Shown here: piece after piece, positions 7,724 through 15,708 of the stretch | Position numbering within the stretch: position 1 is the first letter of the stretch | Layout: each line of letters opens with the position of its first letter | The notes under the pieces: model-generated | Database searches by the model: none | What the model saw: only the letters and a program-made list of their open reading frames with translations | What the model was told of the DNA's origin: nothing | Assembly: GCF_900243745.1 (NCBI RefSeq) | Contig: NZ_LT984798.1 | Location: forward strand, 2,874,001 to 2,938,000 | Source: Desulfovibrio sp. G11 | GTDB taxonomy: Bacteria > Desulfobacterota > Desulfovibrionia > Desulfovibrionales > Desulfovibrionaceae | Direction of reading: 5' to 3' | Length of the DNA: 64,000 nucleotides | Program-made: the position numbers and the translations under genes

Positions 7724-8572
7724 ATGCACATGGTCAACGCGTTTGAGTTGAGCTTGCGCAAGGCATGCGCGGCCATGGGCATCAGTAGGAGCTACTACGC
7801 CTACAAGCCGCATCCGCGGGACGACAGCGATGTCATCGCAGCCTTGACTGAACTGGCCGAGAAAAAGCCTACATGGGGCTTCAGTAAGCTTTTCAACGTC
7901 CTTCGCCAGCAGGGCAAGCCCTGGAACCACAAGAAGGTTTGGAGGGTTTACTGCCTCTTGAAAATGAACCTGAAGCGCAAGGCCAAGAAGCGGCTTCCGC
8001 AAGCCTCTCGGACGGCAGTAGCCCAGCCGCTTGCGCCAAACCATTGCTGGTCGATCGATTTCATGCGGGACACCCTTTACAGCGGTCGCGTCTTCAGGAC
8101 TTTCAACGCTGTAGATGATTACAACCGTGAGGCCTTGGCCGTGGAAATCGATACCAATATGCCAGCAGGACGAGTGGTAAGGGTGCTGGATCGGGTCGCC
8201 GAAGAGCGTGGCTGCTATCCCGAAAGGTTGCGAATGGACAATGGTCCGGAGTTCTCGGGGACTGTCATGGCGGCCTGGGCAGAATCGCATGGCGTGAATC
8301 TGGAGTTCATTCAGCCTGGCAAACCCACCCAGAACTCATACATCGAGCGGTTCAACCGGACCTACAGAGAGGAAGTCCTGGATTTGTACGTGTTCAACAG
8401 CCTGAGCGAAGTTCGGGCCATTACGGAGGACTTTATTCGTGAGTACAACGAGGAACGTCCTCATGAATCTCTGGGGAATATGTCGCCGATAAATTTTGCT
8501 GCCCAGAGGGCAGGGGGATCCCCCTGCCCTCTGGGCAACCCCCCGAAAACTGCCGGGAGTCTCTACAGCTAA
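7724..8572 (+). CDS. IS3-family transposase OrfB
   Basis: Catalytic subunit with a retroviral-type integrase core. Asp in WSIDFMRD, Asp in RMDNGPEFS and Glu in NSYIERFNRTYREEVLD form the DDE triad with normal spacing. An HTH_21-type N-terminal region (KPTWGFSKLFNVLRQQG) precedes it. The frame is open far upstream, so OrfB is probably made mainly as an OrfAB fusion by slippage; the ATG at 7724 is the first in-frame ATG after the slip site. The last 18 or so residues are encoded by a 36-bp palindrome and beyond, unlike ordinary OrfB tails. Confidence 0.9.
   Translation: MHMVNAFELSLRKACAAMGISRSYYAYKPHPRDDSDVIAALTELAEKKPTWGFSKLFNVLRQQGKPWNHKKVWRVYCLLKMNLKRKAKKRLPQASRTAVAQPLAPNHCWSIDFMRDTLYSGRVFRTFNAVDDYNREALAVEIDTNMPAGRVVRVLDRVAEERGCYPERLRMDNGPEFSGTVMAAWAESHGVNLEFIQPGKPTQNSYIERFNRTYREEVLDLYVFNSLSEVRAITEDFIREYNEERPHESLGNMSPINFAAQRAGGSPCPLGNPPKTAGSLYS
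8501..8536. repeat. 36-bp perfect palindrome inside IS3 orfB
   Basis: GCCCAGAGGGCAGGGGGA followed immediately by its exact complement. It lies in the coding end of orfB and would form an 18-bp stem in either transcript. Confidence 0.9.
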
Positions 8573-8602
8573 CTGGCCCTAGGAAAGGGGACTTTACAAA
8601 CC

Positions 8603-9052
8603 TACCCGTGCTTATGCCCGACACGGTTGCAAGGCCGTGATCTGAGCCTCTATTTTGCTGCCTGTCGTTTGAGTCTTCGTCTCCCCGGGAGCGCCTCGCT
8701 GACGGCATTGCGCCGCGCGAAGCGATGAGCCAGCGCAGCGTATGCCGGACAGCCCTCGCGACCGCATGGTAATTGAAAATTCTGGGGATGCTCCGGGGGA
8801 AATGCGGCCCCTCGGAGGGAACAACCCTAGTCACTCCCCCCCCTTTGCCGCTCCGCGCAGACGCCAATGGATGCAAGAAACATATTCAGATGGTAACTGT
8901 ATTGAACAGGCTATGAAGTTACGTTGCCTTCAGGGTGGATGCTTGTTTTCGCAGCCCGTGGAGAAAATTTATGGCAGCATTGCTCCAAGCAGCCAGGGGT
9001 GTGCAAGCACGGTGCTGTCCGATATGGGGCCGCCGTGCCTGCGGAGTCAGGT
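8603..9052. other. Intergenic region without a recognised gene
   Basis: About 450 bases, GC-rich, between the IS3 element and the acetyltransferase. Frames present on both strands carry no family features. It probably holds the acetyltransferase promoter, which I could not pinpoint. Confidence 0.4.
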
Positions 9053-9571
9053 ATGAAGATTTCGATTGCAGTGGTCAGTGAAAATAAAAAAGACTTTCTT
9101 GATCTTCTGTTACTTGGCGATGAGCAGGAAGACATGATCGACCGTTATCTTGAACGGGGCGAGCTTTTTGTCCTCTCTGAGCGGGGCGGGCGGGCCGCCA
9201 TATGCGTGTGCGTGGTAACCGACGAAGGCAACGGGCTGTTTGAGATAAAAAACCTGGCTACGGACGCCAGGTATCAGGGGCTGGGGTACGGAAGCCTGAT
9301 GGTACGACATGTGTGCGCCCAATATATGGGCAAAGGAACGGACATGCTTGTAGGTACGGGTGAAAGTCCGCGTACGCTGAATTTTTACAGGCGGTGCGGT
9401 TTCAGCTACTCGCACCGCCTGAAAGATTTTTTTATCAACAACTACCGCCATACCATTGTGGAGGACGGCGTGGTGTTGACCGACATGATTTACCTTAAAA
9501 AGGCGCTCAGATCTTCGCTGTCAAGCTGCTTTGCCACGGCTTGCCCTATTTTGTGGCGTGTCCGGCGTTGA
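9053..9571 (+). CDS. GNAT-family N-acetyltransferase
   Basis: Predicted acetyl-CoA-dependent acetyltransferase of unknown substrate, 172 residues. The acetyl-CoA binding segment is seen in EIKNLATDARYQGLGYGSLMVRHV (R/Q-x-x-G-x-G/A type), followed by GESPRTLNFYRRCGFSYSHRLKDFFI, the typical motif B where N-FY-R-GF packs the cofactor. The start at MKISIAVVSE is preferred because GGAG at 9043-9046 precedes it; an upstream extension of the frame has no such site. Its 3' end overlaps the convergent gene by 26 bases. Similar enzymes are annotated as YhhY- or phosphinothricin-type, but the substrate cannot be told here. Confidence 0.85.
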   Translation: MKISIAVVSENKKDFLDLLLLGDEQEDMIDRYLERGELFVLSERGGRAAICVCVVTDEGNGLFEIKNLATDARYQGLGYGSLMVRHVCAQYMGKGTDMLVGTGESPRTLNFYRRCGFSYSHRLKDFFINNYRHTIVEDGVVLTDMIYLKKALRSSLSSCFATACPILWRVRR

Positions 9572-9776
9572 TGCGGCGGCTATGGCGCAGGCGCAATTCT
9601 TCCACAATGACCTTTTCGTAATCCGGAGCTATGGAAAAATCGGCATGAAGTTCGGCACAGAGCATATTTTCGATCTGCTGTGTTTCTTCCCATATTTCAA
9701 GCAGTTCGTCATCCGCAAGGGTTTTGACACGCTCGATAAAGGGTTCTTCGTCAGCAAAAGGTATACAGGATGCCAT
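9546..9776 (-). CDS. Small conserved-looking hypothetical protein
   Basis: 76 residues, acidic and predicted largely helical (FIERVKTLADDELLEIWEETQQIENMLCAELHADF), with no membrane segment. I do not recognise a family. The ATG at 9776 has GGGAG eight bases upstream, while the longer frame to 9812 does not. It is convergent with the acetyltransferase and lies just upstream of the next minus-strand gene's end (9856). A real gene is likely from the ribosome site and non-shadow composition, but its role is unknown. Confidence 0.6.
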   Translation of the reverse strand: MASCIPFADEEPFIERVKTLADDELLEIWEETQQIENMLCAELHADFSIAPDYEKVIVEELRLRHSRRINAGHATK

Positions 9777-9855
9777 AATATTTCTCCCATGTGGCGGGCA
9801 AAACAGGATCAAAAGTCAAAAAACGCTGCAGTGTAAGTTCCATTTGCAGGGCCGC

Positions 9856-12624
9856 TTACGGGTATTCTCGCGCATCGGCAAAAAACTGTGCAGTTTTCAT
9901 CAATTTGAGTTTGGGTCGCAAGGTTTCTGGTGTTCCCATAGGCTGTAAAACTGCCAGGCTGAACAGTAGAGGCGACAGATAACCACTATCCCAGTCAGCC
10001 ACAAATGTCACGGTCTCAATGGCATTTGTGCCCTTCTCGGTGGGCCGGGTTTCCCATTGGCTCAGCATGGGCCTGATGTCGGCCGTGCGTGGGCCTTTTT
10101 TTGTGTCTCTGGTGTAGAACACCTCGGGCAGGGCGGCAAAGTCGGCAAAACATTGAGCCGCAAGGCGGTTTTCTTCGGGGGTGGGCAGGCTCAGGCTGAA
10201 AGCCTCGGCAAGGGCCTGTTCCGTACGGCGGTTCTTGTCTTCTACCTTTTCAACGCGAAGAATTTCCATGCCGGGGGGCAGCAGCGGGTTCAGACGCCCG
10301 GCCACTTCTTCGACAGGCAGTGTTTTGTGCAGAGTCAGGGCAAACCATTCGGCCCGGCTTTCAACGCCCACAGGCAAGGCCCGGCCGAATGACATGAGGG
10401 GCATGGGGTGGAAACCCTGTGAAAAGGCAAGCGGCAATGCCGCCCGACGCATGGCACGCTCCAGAACGGCCTGCAGCTCCAACTGGCTCAGATAGGCGCT
10501 GCCTTCGGCCTTGCTGTGCCAGACACGATACTGGGCGGCCTTGATTGTCAGCTCAAGTGTTATCTTGGGCGGACGGCTGGCCGGGGGGCGGCATACAAGG
10601 CGCCCGTCGGCATCGCGGTTTGCCTGATGGGCGCGCTGGTCGCGCTGCGGAAAGATAAGCCTGTTGCGGTGCAGATGCGCGTCAGAAAGGGGGGCTGTCT
10701 GCCCGGCGGCGGCATCCTGCCCGGAAGGCAGGTGTGCAACGACATTTTCTTCATACGTGCCTTCGCACGGGGCTGCATCGCAAGAACCAGCAGGAGCGGG
10801 GGAAGGTGTGTGCGGCATGCGCGATGGCCCCGCCTTTGTGTCGCAGGCTCCGCATTGGCGGCATGCGCCATAGCGGCAGTCGGCGGTAATTTTTTCCTGC
10901 AGGGCTCGCTGCCACTCGCGCAATAGAAATTCTTCAGAAATACCGGCTTCCAGGTGGTCCCAGGGCATGGGGCTGCCCGGCACCCGCTCGGCGATGCATT
11001 GGGCAGGGCTGAGGCCACATTCCTCCAAAGCTTCAAGCCAGGGCGCCAGATCAAAATTTTCCACCCAGCTCGTGAAGATGGAGCCTTTCCGGTAGGCTTT
11101 TTCCACAACATCAGCCATGCGGCGGTCCGCACGGGAAAGGATGCCTTCAAGATGGCTCATGGCAGGCTCATGCCAGCGCAGTTTGAGGAATTTTTGTCCC
11201 TTGAACTGGTGCCGTACCAGATGTACGCGCCGCTGGATTTCCTCCTGGCTTATCTGGGGAACCCACTGAAAGGGCGTAAAGGGCTTGGGCACGAAGGGCG
11301 AAAGAGCTGCCGTAACCTGAAGCCGCGGGCCGCCGCGCCCGGCCGCATCGCGCACTTTGAGGCAGGTTTCGGTGATGGCGGAAAGGTCGTCGTCGGTTTC
11401 TGTGGGCAGGCCGATCATAAAGTAGAGCTTTACCTGCCGCCAGCCGTGCTCAAGCAATTTCTGGGCGTGCAGCAGCAGTTCTTCTTCGGTTATGCCCTTG
11501 TTGATGACATCACGCAGGCGCTGGCTGCCTGCCTCCGGAGCGAGGGTGCAGCCGGTGCGGCGCAGGTCGGCCATCCGTTCGATGATTTCATCATCAATGG
11601 AGCCGACGCGCAGTGATGGCAGGGAAAGGCCGATCTGTTCGCGGGCGCAGCGGTCAAGTACGCCAAAGCACAGGGTTTTCAGCGCGGAAAAATCTCCGGT
11701 GCTGAGAGAGAGAAAAGAAATTTCGTCAAAGCCCGTTTCACTCAGGCACTGGTCCAGCAGCGTCTGGATGGTCGCAAGTGAGCGCTCCCGAACAGGACGG
11801 TACACCATGCCCGCATGGCAGAAGCGGCAGCCGCGGGTACACCCGCGCGCGATTTCCAGCGACAGCCTGTTGTGCACGGCCCCCACGGGGACCACCTGCC
11901 TGGCTGGATAAGGGGTGTTATTGATGTCCGCCACGATACGACGCACCGGGCGGGTATAGTCCGCAACCAGGGGGACGGGGGGCGCAGAGGGGGCTTCCGG
12001 GCGGGCGGCAAAAAGCGAAGGTACATAAATGCCGGGTAGATGGCGTGCCTCAAGGAGCATCCGTTCGCGGGGCCAGTCTTCGTCCAGGGCCTTTTCGAGC
12101 AGCTGCAGCACATCGGGCAGGCTTTCTTCGCCATCACCAAGAACCATGATATCTATGAAGGGCGTCAAAGGTTCGGCGCTGAGCAAGGCTCCGCCCCCGG
12201 CAATAATCAGGGGGCAGGCCGTCAGGTCCTGCGGCCGGTTGGCTGTGCGCAGGGGAATGCCTGCAAGATCAAGCATGTAAAGCACATTGGTATAGCAAAG
12301 TTCGTGCGTTATGGAAAAGCTCAGGCAATGCATCTGCGCCAGGGGCGTGTCTGACTCCAGCGTTGCCAGCGGCGTGTTGTGAGCGCGCAGGATTTCCGCG
12401 GCTTCGCGCTCGGGGGCCATGACCCTTTCAGCCCACCACTGGGGGCGGCTGTTGACGATATTGTAGAGAATTTTTTGCCCCAGATAGGACATACCGACAT
12501 CATAGGTATCGGGAAAGGCCAGGGCTACACGCAGACGCACCCGGCTGGGATCCTTGCGGCAGGCATTGTCTTCAATACCCGCATAGCGGCTGGGCTTCGG
12601 CAAAAGGGGCAAAAGGGAACGCAT
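9856..12624 (-). CDS. Radical SAM protein fused to DUF2344 (TIGR03960-TIGR03936)
   Basis: Large cytosolic protein (922 residues). Residues about 20-230 form a B12-binding-like domain (RVALAFPDTYDVGMSYLGQKILY). A radical SAM core follows with the cluster motif in GCTRGCRFCHAG and later GLPTETDDDL. A cysteine-rich stretch (CRYGACRQCGAC) and a low-complexity linker lead to the C-terminal DUF2344 domain (YLSQLELQAVLERAMRRA, FSQGFHPMP). In many bacteria the two halves are separate neighbouring genes, often near rplU, rpmA or RNase E/G genes; here they are one chain. A tRNA or ribosome-related modification is often suspected, but the reaction is unknown. I chose ATG 12624, which has AGGAAG five bases upstream. 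Confidence 0.88.
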   Translation of the reverse strand: MRSLLPLLPKPSRYAGIEDNACRKDPSRVRLRVALAFPDTYDVGMSYLGQKILYNIVNSRPQWWAERVMAPEREAAEILRAHNTPLATLESDTPLAQMHCLSFSITHELCYTNVLYMLDLAGIPLRTANRPQDLTACPLIIAGGGALLSAEPLTPFIDIMVLGDGEESLPDVLQLLEKALDEDWPRERMLLEARHLPGIYVPSLFAARPEAPSAPPVPLVADYTRPVRRIVADINNTPYPARQVVPVGAVHNRLSLEIARGCTRGCRFCHAGMVYRPVRERSLATIQTLLDQCLSETGFDEISFLSLSTGDFSALKTLCFGVLDRCAREQIGLSLPSLRVGSIDDEIIERMADLRRTGCTLAPEAGSQRLRDVINKGITEEELLLHAQKLLEHGWRQVKLYFMIGLPTETDDDLSAITETCLKVRDAAGRGGPRLQVTAALSPFVPKPFTPFQWVPQISQEEIQRRVHLVRHQFKGQKFLKLRWHEPAMSHLEGILSRADRRMADVVEKAYRKGSIFTSWVENFDLAPWLEALEECGLSPAQCIAERVPGSPMPWDHLEAGISEEFLLREWQRALQEKITADCRYGACRQCGACDTKAGPSRMPHTPSPAPAGSCDAAPCEGTYEENVVAHLPSGQDAAAGQTAPLSDAHLHRNRLIFPQRDQRAHQANRDADGRLVCRPPASRPPKITLELTIKAAQYRVWHSKAEGSAYLSQLELQAVLERAMRRAALPLAFSQGFHPMPLMSFGRALPVGVESRAEWFALTLHKTLPVEEVAGRLNPLLPPGMEILRVEKVEDKNRRTEQALAEAFSLSLPTPEENRLAAQCFADFAALPEVFYTRDTKKGPRTADIRPMLSQWETRPTEKGTNAIETVTFVADWDSGYLSPLLFSLAVLQPMGTPETLRPKLKLMKTAQFFADAREYP

Positions 12625-12976
12625 AGACTTCCTCATTGAAAGTTTTGCAACAGATATATGTGTCTGTACGGGTTCGCTGGGGGCACGGCGCTTTTTGGCG
12701 CATGCGCAACAAAAAAACGGCAGCATTGCTTTTTTGTCAGCCTTGCCGGTCCGGGAATTTTCGGTTTTCCCGCAGATGGCGCTGCCGCATTTTCGGGGTA
12801 GTGCTGCCTGCCAATTGCCCTGGCGGCTGTGCCCGGGCAGATATCCGGCATGAGGGTGCCACGCAGTAGGTCTGCACGGTTAATCATCACCGTGGGGGCA
12901 ACATTGGAAATACATATTCAACAGCCCCACGCCCCAATGATAGGCCGGTCAGGCATGAAAGTAAAAGCAGGGTATG

Positions 12977-13003
12977 AAAAGGGCGGCACATGGGGCCGCC
13001 CTT
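12977..13003 (-). terminator. Terminator of the downstream Sm-like gene
   Basis: On the minus strand AAGGGCGGC and GCCGCCC flank a short loop and are followed by TTTTC, 27 bases after the stop of the gene ending at 13030. The rest of the 12625-13029 gap shows no gene. Confidence 0.65.
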
Positions 13004-13029
13004 GGAAAAACCTGAACAGGAAACCGGAC

Positions 13030-13371
13030 TTATTTTATAAGGCCGCTGCCGGAGCCGTTGAACGGCTCGGAGCTGAACTGCATTCTGCCAAGCCCGCCAG
13101 CCACGGTAAGGTTGGTGCAGGCTTCGATGTATTTGTCCTGAAGTTCCTTGGGGGTGTTGGCGTAGCGGTAGAGGAAATTTTTTCCTTCCAGGCTGCCGTC
13201 AAATTCTGGCTCAAAGGGATAGCCGTAGGGCATCATCATCATCTGTACGCCCTGCTGGGTGGGTATGCTCTGGATGGCGGCCACGTCATTAAGGCAGTCT
13301 TTTTCGGCATCATACTTGCCAATGACCAGTTCACCCGTTACCAGCTTCATCAAACGAATATCGTAAGCCAT
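13030..13371 (-). CDS. Small protein with possible Sm-like fold
   Basis: 113 residues. It begins MAYDIRLMKLVTGELVIGKY, a pattern (KLVTGE-hydrophobic-GKY) that resembles strand 1-2 of small LSm-like proteins. A PTQQGVQMMMMPYGYPFEPE segment with four methionines and a helical tail follow. The ATG at 13371 has AGGAG seven bases upstream. Divergent from rnc, with about 100 bases between the two starts. The fold guess is weak and the function unknown, but gene status is well supported by ribosome site, terminator and coding composition. Confidence 0.65.
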   Translation of the reverse strand: MAYDIRLMKLVTGELVIGKYDAEKDCLNDVAAIQSIPTQQGVQMMMMPYGYPFEPEFDGSLEGKNFLYRYANTPKELQDKYIEACTNLTVAGGLGRMQFSSEPFNGSGSGLIK

Positions 13372-13472
13372 GCTTTGCTCCTGAATGTTAATGGCTTGTA
13401 GGTAGGCATTGAAGCAGCGCATGTCAAGGCATTTTCTGTTGCCTTGGCTGCCGAAAAGACTAAAATACCGCC

Positions 13473-14204
13473 ATGCATAATTTTGACGCTTCATCAGAAT
13501 ACACTTCGTCCAGGGCGCTTGAGCTAGTAAAAAAGCAGCTCGGGCATGGCTTTATTCGCAAAGACCTGCTGGAACTGGCCCTTACCCACAGCTCATGGGC
13601 CAATGAGTGCGGGCCGGGACAGGAACACAACGAGCGGCAGGAATTTCTTGGAGACGCCGTTCTTGAGCTTTGTGTCTCGTGGGAGCTTTACCGGCGTTTT
13701 CCCTCCGCTCGCGAAGGGGAGCTGACCAAGATGCGTTCCAGCCTTGTCAGCGCTGTAAGCCTTGCGGAAAGAGCGCGTGACATGGGTCTTGACAGGCTTT
13801 TGAAGTTGGGGCGGGGCGAGGAAAGTCAGGGGGGAAGAAAGCGGGACGCGGTGTTGAGTGACGCTCTTGAAGCAGTATTGGCTGCCATTTACGAAGACGG
13901 TGGTTTTGCCGCAGCGCAAGAGGCCGTAGGCCGCATATTCGCCGATCAGTGGCCCAGCCGCGCTGGGGACGGCAAGGCCTCTAAAGATTACAAGACCAGG
14001 CTGCAGGAAGCCTCGCAGCAGCGCTTCGGTCAGGCTCCGCTATATACGCGCGTGGGCAGTCATGGTCCCGAGCATTCAAAGGTTTTTGAAGTCGCCTTGC
14101 GGCTGCCCGACGGCAGCGAATTTTCGGCCAGCGGCAGCAGTTGTAAAAAAGCTGAACAGCAGGCAGCCCGTATTGCGCTGGAAACTCTTGGACACACGGA
14201 ATAA
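13473..14204 (+). CDS. rnc: Ribonuclease III
   Basis: Double-strand-specific endoribonuclease that processes rRNA precursors and some mRNAs. The 243 residues have the catalytic domain with the signature ERQEFLGDAVLELCVS near residues 49-64. The second acidic cluster, SDALEAVLAAIYEDGG, lies near 129-144. A C-terminal double-stranded RNA-binding domain follows (DYKTRLQEASQQRFG ... CKKAEQQAARIALETLG). All metal-binding acidic residues appear present. Length matches the family. It is not followed by era here, unlike many proteobacteria. Confidence 0.96.
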   Translation: MHNFDASSEYTSSRALELVKKQLGHGFIRKDLLELALTHSSWANECGPGQEHNERQEFLGDAVLELCVSWELYRRFPSAREGELTKMRSSLVSAVSLAERARDMGLDRLLKLGRGEESQGGRKRDAVLSDALEAVLAAIYEDGGFAAAQEAVGRIFADQWPSRAGDGKASKDYKTRLQEASQQRFGQAPLYTRVGSHGPEHSKVFEVALRLPDGSEFSASGSSCKKAEQQAARIALETLGHTE

Positions 14205-14314
14205 CATCCGCAAGCGCCCGCCGGGCAACGAAAAGCCGTTGCGACCTGAGGGCTGCTGAGCAGCTTTTTGGGCGTGAAGTGGCTGTATGGCGCGGGAATG
14301 ACGCAGTCTTGTCT

Positions 14315-14339
14315 GGTCCGGGGGCACGGCCCCCGGACC
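14315..14339. terminator. GC-rich hairpin between rnc and flagellin
   Basis: GGTCCGGGGGC, loop ACG, GCCCCCGGACC: a perfect 11-bp stem in the convergent gap. No T run follows on either strand, so termination is plausible but not certain. Confidence 0.5.
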
Positions 14340-14377
14340 TCCCATCTTTGGTCTGCCACAGCCTATTATAAGATGGC

Positions 14378-15286
14378 CTAGCCGCCGATAAGCTGCATGG
14401 CCATCTGGGGCAGCGAGTTGGCCTGCGAGAGCATGGCTACCGCAGACTGGCTCAGAATCTGGTTGCGCACAAACTGCGTCATTTCCGTGGCTACGTCCAC
14501 GTCGGAAATGCGCGATTCGGCTGCCTGCAGATTTTCCGCCTGAATATTCAGGTTGGTAATGGTGTTTTCCAGGCGGTTTTGCATGGCGCCCAGGTGAGCG
14601 CGTATCTTGTCTTTGGAAACAATGGCGTTGGTGATGGCGTCCAGGGCGCGCTGCGCGGCCTGCTGGGTAGAAACTGTTCCGCCGTCACGCAGTTGGCCTG
14701 TCGCATCGTCAATGGCCTGATTGCCTACGCCGAGGGCAGAGGCAGTGCTGTTGCCGATTTTGATGTAGTAATAGTCTTCGGCGGAGTCGTTGCCTGTGCC
14801 GAAGTGGACCTTGAGCTTGCCTGTAGACGTCATACCACTGCCGTTGTGCGTGTCGCTGGACAGGGAACCGTTGAGCAGGTGAATGCCGTTAAAGTCCGTG
14901 GCATTGGCTATACGGGTGATTTCCGAAGCCATAGCCTGATATTCGGACTCGATCATGAGGCGCTGGGTGGAATCATACGTGCCGGTAGCGGCCTGTTCCG
15001 CCAGCTCTTTCATGCGGGTGAGCTTTTCGTCAATAACACCCAGAGCACCGTCAGCGGTCTGAATCATGGATATGGCGTCGTTGGCGTTGCGTGCGCCCTG
15101 TTGCAGGGTCGCGATGTCGGCCCTCTGCAGTTCGCGGATTGCCAGGCCGGCGGCGTCGTCCGCCGCGCTGTTGACGCGCAGGCCTGTAGAAAGGCGCTGT
15201 ACCGACTTGCTCAGTTGTGAATAGTGAGCATTCAAATTTCTGGCCGTGTTTGCGGCCATCAGGTTGTGGTTAATAACCAAAGACAT
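14378..15286 (-). CDS. fliC: Flagellin
   Basis: Filament subunit of the flagellum, 302 residues. The conserved N-terminal D0/D1 region (SLVINHNLMAANTARNLN ... RLSTGLRVNSAADDAAGLAIRE) and the C-terminal D1/D0 region (NLQAAESRISDVDVATEMTQFVRNQIL ... LPQMAMQLIGG) are both complete. The variable middle is short, making a small flagellin. The ATG at 15286 follows AGGAGGTG; a longer open frame upstream has no such site. A sigma-54 promoter 41 bases upstream indicates control by the flagellar FlrC/FleQ-type cascade. No FliD, FliS or glycosylation gene lies beside it. Confidence 0.96.
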   Translation of the reverse strand: MSLVINHNLMAANTARNLNAHYSQLSKSVQRLSTGLRVNSAADDAAGLAIRELQRADIATLQQGARNANDAISMIQTADGALGVIDEKLTRMKELAEQAATGTYDSTQRLMIESEYQAMASEITRIANATDFNGIHLLNGSLSSDTHNGSGMTSTGKLKVHFGTGNDSAEDYYYIKIGNSTASALGVGNQAIDDATGQLRDGGTVSTQQAAQRALDAITNAIVSKDKIRAHLGAMQNRLENTITNLNIQAENLQAAESRISDVDVATEMTQFVRNQILSQSAVAMLSQANSLPQMAMQLIGG

Positions 15287-15326
15287 GGGACACCTCCTGG
15301 TGGTTACTAAGCTGTATCCCCGGCTT

Positions 15327-15342
15327 TGCAATCCATGTGCCA
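15327..15342 (-). promoter_or_regulatory. Sigma-54 promoter of flagellin
   Basis: Minus strand TGGCACATGGATTGCA: GG and GC dinucleotides are exactly 10 bases apart, matching the -24/-12 consensus TGGCAC-N5-TTGC. AT-rich sequence lies upstream, and the flagellin ATG is 41 bases away. Confidence 0.9.
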
Positions 15343-15504
15343 AAAAAAATTATATTATAATTAAAGTATGTTATGAATTAATTGTGGGTGTGGGAATTTT
15401 TTTCCTCCCCTTTGGTGCGAAAATTTTGACGCATCGGTCATTGTCTGCGAGCTGCTGGAGGAAAAATTTGCGGGCAGTGAAACCGGCTGGTTACAGCCGT
15501 GGAC

Positions 15505-15530
15505 GAAAAAAGCTTCCGCGAGGAAGCTTT
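15505..15530 (-). terminator. Terminator of the nik operon
   Basis: Minus strand AAAGCTTCC, loop TCGC, GGAAGCTTT continuing into T6. It lies about 180 bases beyond the stop of the nikDE gene. No gene is seen in 15531-15708. Confidence 0.75.
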
Positions 15531-15708
15531 CAAGGATGAGGCCGGGGTTGCCGGGCCGTTTTTCAGGCGGGATGCTTCAGTCGGGGTGGCCGGCTGCCCC
15601 GCAGTGTGCCCAGATATGCGCCGCGCGGCATCAAAAAGCAGGGCTGGTTGCAATCATACCGGTACGGCCACATCCGCCCGGGCCGCCTTTCTGATGTTCG
15701 CCTGAGCA

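Larger units (their letters stand above)
7360..8598 (+). mobile_element. IS3-family insertion sequence (IS407-like), complete
   Basis: A 1,239-bp element bounded by perfect 12-bp terminal repeats TGTAAAGTCCCC (7360-7371) and GGGGACTTTACA (8587-8598). A 4-bp target duplication AACC is intact at 7356-7359 and 8599-8602. Two overlapping transposase frames lie between. The ends, the 4-bp duplication and the protein types fit the IS407 group. It sits between cheW and an acetyltransferase gene and breaks no recognisable gene. Confidence 0.93.
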
